DNA of 64,000 nt from DATCRE01 sp964235605 (GTDB taxonomy: Bacteria; Bacteroidota; Bacteroidia; Cytophagales; Cyclobacteriaceae), in assembly GCA_964235605.1 (NCBI GenBank), contig CAXSCR010000003.1, positions 133,938 through 197,937 on the forward strand, read 5' to 3'. A program made the position numbers and the translations under genes. Numbering within the stretch: the first letter of the stretch is position 1; every line of letters starts with the position of its first letter. Below the pieces are notes generated by a model. That model saw nothing but the letters and a program-made list of their open reading frames with translations, was not told the DNA's origin and searched no databases. This document shows, piece by piece, positions 60,628 to 64,000 of the stretch.

Positions 60628-60790
60628 AATCCCGTAGGGATGATATGTTGGTAGATAAATATTAATAGCGAAATAAGTGCCGTAGGTACGATATACTATA
60701 CCGTCTCTACAGACTTATGTATATTAGAATTACAATGATACCTAAACATTGTCCCTACCGGGCAATGTCATTAAGTTAAGAGATCCTTTA
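60628..60790. repeat. REP-like composite, family 2 (copy B, inverted)
   Basis: ATCCCGTAGGGATGATATGT then TGGTAG (60631), AAATAAGTGCCGTAGGTACG then ATATA (60673) and a partner TATACCGTCTCTACAGACTTA, in reverse order to 15841-15933. A further hairpin CATTGTCCC-TACC-GGGCAATG (60747-60767) leads into ATGTCATTAAGTTAAG, which is repeated exactly at 60898-60913. Confidence 0.7.
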
Positions 60791-61140
60791 AAAAGCAAGT
60801 TTTAAAGTATGCAAAAGTTTATACGTGCTTCTTGACTAAACCCCCTCCCGTCTGTGTCCTCCTTATAGCCGTCAATCTAACAAAATCCCGTAAGGCCATG
60901 TCATTAAGTTAAGGGCCGTGATGTCTTCAGAACTATTATTATTTGCAAAATTGTAGCCTTGAACTGAAAATAAGACTTCATCGCAGAAGGTATGTTTAGA
61001 ACTTTTAGTTCATTAACGTTAACTGGCTACCTACTAAAGCAGACGCTGAATTCACCTTAATTCTCGAAATGAAATAATCATATTTTACCACGTTTTTAGT
61101 CGGACAATAATGATAAATTATAAAACAGTTTGATCTCTAT

Positions 61141-62274
61141 TCAATAGCTACTTTTAAGATTTAATGTAGATAGTATTTCTAGCGTATGTTCGCCGAAATG
61201 TGGTGGAGGTAAAAGTTTAAAAGGTTCTACATTATCGTTTGCGACAAAAGTTCTAACGCCACGTAATCCTGCTGACGAAAGTAAAAGTGCTTTCGCTTCG
61301 GGCGTCTGAAAAACCTGTTGGAGATTTTGAATAACACCTGCTGGGATTTTATAAGCACTAATTTTTTCTAACAGTGGATCAATTAAGAACTGTTCAAAGC
61401 GAAGCTGTAAAAGTTTCTTTAACTCCTCCCTGTGCTCAACCCGCTTTTGATTGGTAATAAAAAATGGATCGCCTGTTAAAGAAGGTATTTCTAATACCTT
61501 GCATAAATCTTGAAACTGCTTGTCGTTACCAATAGCAAGTAAAATCTCTTTATCATCTTTTGTTTTAAAGACATCGCCATAGGGTGCAATATTAGGATGG
61601 GCTGAACCTTGCTTCTGCGGAATTCTATTAGCCACTAACCAGTTGCTTCCCTGATTGGCTAGTGATGATATAGCAGATTGAATTAACGAAACTTCAACAA
61701 GCTTACCCTTTCCTGACGTTGTTTTCTCTAATAAGGCTAGTAGAATTCCTTCCTTTAAATGATGGGCTGCGAGTATATCCATTAACGCAACTGGCATTTT
61801 TAATGATGCGGCATCGGGCTCACCGTTCATAAACATAAACCCAGCTTCTGCTTGTATTATGGCATCATAGCCAACACGTGGATTGTCAGAACCATAACCA
61901 GTTACTTGGGCGTAGATCATGCCTTGATTTAATGCAGATAAGGTTTTATAGTCTGTCAATAATTTCTCTGCATCACCAGGCTTATAACTTACAATGATTA
62001 TATCTGCCTTAGCCGCTAATTTATGAACAACCTGTTTCCCTTCATTGGAACTTAAATCAACAGCAACTGATTTTTTCCCCCAATTAACTGAACAGAAATA
62101 AGCAGATCGATCATCTGTTTGCTCGTCTGCACTTTTCCATGATCGTGTTACATCACCTTGTGTAAGAAGATTTTCAACCTTGACTACTTCAGCACCCAAT
62201 TCAGCAAAGAACTGGCCTACACTTGGACCTGCTAAGACAGATGCTAGTTCTAATACTTTAAGATTTTTGACCAT
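61141..62274 (-). CDS. CaiB/BaiF family (class III) CoA-transferase
   Basis: 377 residues, ATG start. N-terminal KVLELASVLAGPSVGQFFAELGAEVVKVE, the catalytic Asp in VGYDAIIQAEAGFMFMNGEPD, GLSxSI-type interlocking region LVEVSLIQSAISSLANQG and a C-terminal PPHFGEHTLEIL. Transfers CoA between organic acids; the substrate is not predictable from neighbours. It is divergent from a TlpA-like lipoprotein gene. Confidence 0.92.
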   Translation of the reverse strand: MVKNLKVLELASVLAGPSVGQFFAELGAEVVKVENLLTQGDVTRSWKSADEQTDDRSAYFCSVNWGKKSVAVDLSSNEGKQVVHKLAAKADIIIVSYKPGDAEKLLTDYKTLSALNQGMIYAQVTGYGSDNPRVGYDAIIQAEAGFMFMNGEPDAASLKMPVALMDILAAHHLKEGILLALLEKTTSGKGKLVEVSLIQSAISSLANQGSNWLVANRIPQKQGSAHPNIAPYGDVFKTKDDKEILLAIGNDKQFQDLCKVLEIPSLTGDPFFITNQKRVEHREELKKLLQLRFEQFLIDPLLEKISAYKIPAGVIQNLQQVFQTPEAKALLLSSAGLRGVRTFVANDNVEPFKLLPPPHFGEHTLEILSTLNLKSSY

Positions 62275-62300
62275 TGGACACTACGCTTTAATATAAATTT

Positions 62301-62337
62301 AGTTAATCGGATAACAGTTAACTATTAACGGTTACCC
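62301..62337. repeat. degenerate word repeat in the CoA-transferase/TlpA divergent gap
   Basis: AGTTAATCGGATAACAGTTA then ACTATTAACGGTTACC: GTTAA/ATAAC/TTAACGGTTA words in both orientations, similar to those at 25467 and 58340. Confidence 0.5.
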
Positions 62338-62394
62338 TTGTCCTGAACATTTCTTTAATTTGCTATGTTCCTTAACTTAATGAGTCCAAAAATA

Positions 62395-63612
62395 ATGAGG
62401 TTAATCATAGTAAGTGTAATGGCAATTGTTTTTGTTAGTTGCTCATCAACGCATAAACAAAATCTTAAACAAGGCATTTGGCGTGGCGTGATTGAAATTC
62501 AGGGTAAAGAATTGCCATTTAATTTTGAAGTCAAAAAAGATTCGGTAGATCATTTCAATGTTACCATCAAAAATGCAGATGAGAATTTGTTGTTGGATGA
62601 GGTGTCTGTTAAAGGTGATACCGTTTCGATGACGTTACATATTTTTGATTCTCAACTAAAAGCTAAAATCCATGGTGATAGTCTGAATGGTTTCTTTATA
62701 AAGAATAGCGAATCAAATTACAGACTCCCTTTTAAAGCTGCATTCGGACAAGATTATAGATTCACAAATCTTGCGCAGCCTGATGCACCAGACTTTACAG
62801 GAACCTATAGCACTACATTTAGAAATGAGAAAGATACTACCATTGCTGTAGGCATATTCACGCAAAAGCAAAATCATGTACAAGGCACATTTCTTACACC
62901 TACCGGCGACTTCCGTTACTTAGAAGGCGATATTGTTAACGACAGCATGAAGCTAAGCAGTTTTGATGGCAATAGTGCGTATCTATTCAATGCTGTAAAA
63001 AAGAACGATAGTACACTCATTGGAAATTTCTGGTCTGGTAAATCATGGTCTCAAACTTGGATCGGCCAAAGAGATGAGCATGCATCGCTTCCAGACGCTT
63101 CTTCCTTAACTAATCTTAAGAAGGGTTTTAATAAAATTGATTTTCAGTTTCGAGATATAAATGGCAAGTTGGTTAGCCCATCTGATGACAAGTACAAAAA
63201 CAAGGTGCTTATTGTTCAAATAATGGGTACATGGTGCCCTAACTGTATGGATGAAACCAAGTTTTTAACATCGTGGTACAAAACCAACAAATCACGTGGA
63301 GTCGAAATCCTGGCCCTAGCCTATGAAGCAAAAGCTGATTTTACCTACGCCACTACCCGCGTAAAAAAGATGAAGGAGAAGTTAGGAATCACCTATGATA
63401 TTGTTATAGCCGGCACAAAAGACAAAGTCGAAGCCTCTAAAACCCTACCCATGCTCAACGAGATTGCAGCCTTTCCTACAACTATTTTTGTTGGCAAAGA
63501 TGGATTAGTGAAAAAAATAAGCACCAGCTTTTCCGGTCCAGGCACTGGCCATCACTATGAGCTATTTGTAAAAGACTTTAACGAAACCGTAAATGAGCTA
63601 CTTGTAAATTAG
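62395..63612 (+). CDS. TlpA-type thioredoxin-like lipoprotein
   Basis: 405 residues from ATG 62395, chosen because it begins a lipoprotein signal (MRLIIVSVMAIVFVSC); ATGs at 62365 and 62380 are also open. Residues about 25-245 form a beta-rich N-terminal domain of unknown role (GIWRGVIEIQGKELPFNFEV). The C-terminal 150 residues are a thioredoxin fold: VLIVQIMGTWCPNCMDETKFL with redox CxxC (CPNC), EILALAYEA, and the cis-Pro region AAFPTTIFVGKDG. Likely periplasm-facing thiol reductase. Confidence 0.9.
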   Translation: MRLIIVSVMAIVFVSCSSTHKQNLKQGIWRGVIEIQGKELPFNFEVKKDSVDHFNVTIKNADENLLLDEVSVKGDTVSMTLHIFDSQLKAKIHGDSLNGFFIKNSESNYRLPFKAAFGQDYRFTNLAQPDAPDFTGTYSTTFRNEKDTTIAVGIFTQKQNHVQGTFLTPTGDFRYLEGDIVNDSMKLSSFDGNSAYLFNAVKKNDSTLIGNFWSGKSWSQTWIGQRDEHASLPDASSLTNLKKGFNKIDFQFRDINGKLVSPSDDKYKNKVLIVQIMGTWCPNCMDETKFLTSWYKTNKSRGVEILALAYEAKADFTYATTRVKKMKEKLGITYDIVIAGTKDKVEASKTLPMLNEIAAFPTTIFVGKDGLVKKISTSFSGPGTGHHYELFVKDFNETVNELLVN

Positions 63613-63944
63613 CTACTAGCTGCGAGCTGCGAGCTACTAGCTTGAGTTATTGTTAAAATTACGACAACTGCTCATTAGGTTAAGGCCTAAAATAGCAGCA
63701 CAAACGCTCAAATTAAACCACACAGGCTAGTAGCTCGCAGCTAGAGGCTAGTAGCTTTTTAGACAAAGAGCTACTAGCTACTAGCTACTAGCTGCGAGCT
63801 ACTAGCTCGAGTTATTGTTAAAATTATGACAACTGCTCATTAGGTTAAGGCCTAAAATAGCAGTACATACGCTCAAATTATACCACACAGGCTAGTAGCT
63901 CGCAGCTAGAGGCTGGTAGCTTTTTAGACAAAGAGCTACTAGCT
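63611..63944. repeat. tandemly duplicated palindrome-armed noncoding unit
   Basis: Two copies at a 165-bp offset, nearly identical. In copy 1 the arms AGCTGCGAGCTACTAGC (63625-63641) and its exact reverse complement (63726-63742) enclose an 84-base core (63642-63725). The core holds a nested hairpin at 63669-63697 (TGCT..TTAGG..CCTAA..AGCA) and TTGAG/CTCAA ends. No open frame. Extra CTACTAGCT words fill the junctions. Confidence 0.8.
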
Positions 63945-64000
63945 TCGTATCCACACCACGAAGTACATATTTTCTGTTCTTTATTTGCTTTTATTTTTGT
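63945..64000. other. window end, nothing recognised
   Basis: 56 bases after the duplicated unit with no feature I can support. Confidence 0.4.

Larger units (their letters stand above)
60272..61140. other. repeat-bearing intergenic region upstream of the division cluster
   Basis: About 870 bases between mraZ and the convergent-side CoA-transferase stop. It has a small open frame (60444-60563), a family 2 REP composite (60628-60790), a second 16-bp repeat and a family 1 chimera (60851-60890). Otherwise nothing recognised. Confidence 0.6.

Noticed and set aside
63611..63944. CRISPR array
   Set aside because: Repeats are palindromic words plus a 165-bp duplication; there are no uniform repeat-spacer units and no cas genes.

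Overview
The window looks like a chromosomal segment from a Bacteroidota bacterium, most likely order Cytophagales. The evidence is a type-B gliding/T9SS sorting domain (gene at 12288), DUF2911, DUF72 and HPP proteins, a PASTA-tailed FtsI, a two-gene methylmalonyl-CoA mutase, a division cluster without murF/ddl, sparse Shine-Dalgarno sites, and promoters of the Bacteroidota TTG...TAnnTTTG type. Genus is not resolved from sequence reading alone. 

Layout. 1-6.3 kb: a 5' part of a GH18 chitinase gene cut by the window edge, a DUF72 protein, an SRPBCC protein, three small envelope-type orphans and a GMC oxidoreductase. 6.4-12.1 kb: HPP membrane protein, a THUMP-type rRNA methyltransferase, and a PAS histidine kinase/response regulator pair next to a possible sensor-like protein and a cysteine-cluster protein. 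12.3-15.6 kb: a large T9SS-exported SBBP/PKD protein. 15.6-16.5 kb: a nest of REP/BIME-like palindromic repeats that carries a duplicated scrap of the neighbouring nuclease gene. 16.5-21.6 kb: AddB-like nuclease, DUF2911 protein, ffh. 21.6-25.5 kb: molybdenum cofactor genes moeA, moaC, mobA and moaE, with a potassium channel and a 46-residue membrane protein between them. 25.7-30.6 kb: dnaA and methylmalonyl-CoA mutase. 30.7-37.5 kb: a TPR-CHAT protein, a lipoprotein, and an acyltransferase bracketed by two broken DUF2071 (YqjF-like) gene fragments. 37.8-43.4 kb: tRNA-Asn, pruA, a HAD nucleotidase, an ArsR-type regulator, a carboxypeptidase-regulatory-like protein, an alpha/beta hydrolase and a lipoprotein. 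43.7-60.3 kb: the division/cell wall cluster on the minus strand, mraZ-rsmH-ftsL-ftsI-murE-mraY-murD-ftsW-murG-murC-ftsQ-ftsA-ftsZ, with a triple MraZ operator in front. 60.3-64 kb: repeats, a CaiB-type CoA-transferase, a TlpA-like lipoprotein and a duplicated palindrome-armed noncoding unit. 

The most unusual signal lies in the division cluster. Two genes for four-helix-bundle (S23/TIGR02436/Avd-like) proteins interrupt it, one between mraZ and rsmH and one between murE and mraY. Each sits in a segment of about 405 bp bounded by 21-22 bp inverted repeats that match each other 20/21 and 20/22, but the repeats of the two segments are unrelated, as if each were made from local sequence. Similar degenerate word repeats (5-15 bp units in direct and inverted orientation) fill many other gene junctions of the window. 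They even supply start codons and protein ends (rsmH, murG, mobA). At 63.6-63.95 kb a noncoding 84-bp core with its own hairpin shows the same inverted-arm layout and is tandemly duplicated. I read these as one family of small, possibly mobile or templated insertions; this is inference and no recombinase or reverse transcriptase is encoded in the window.
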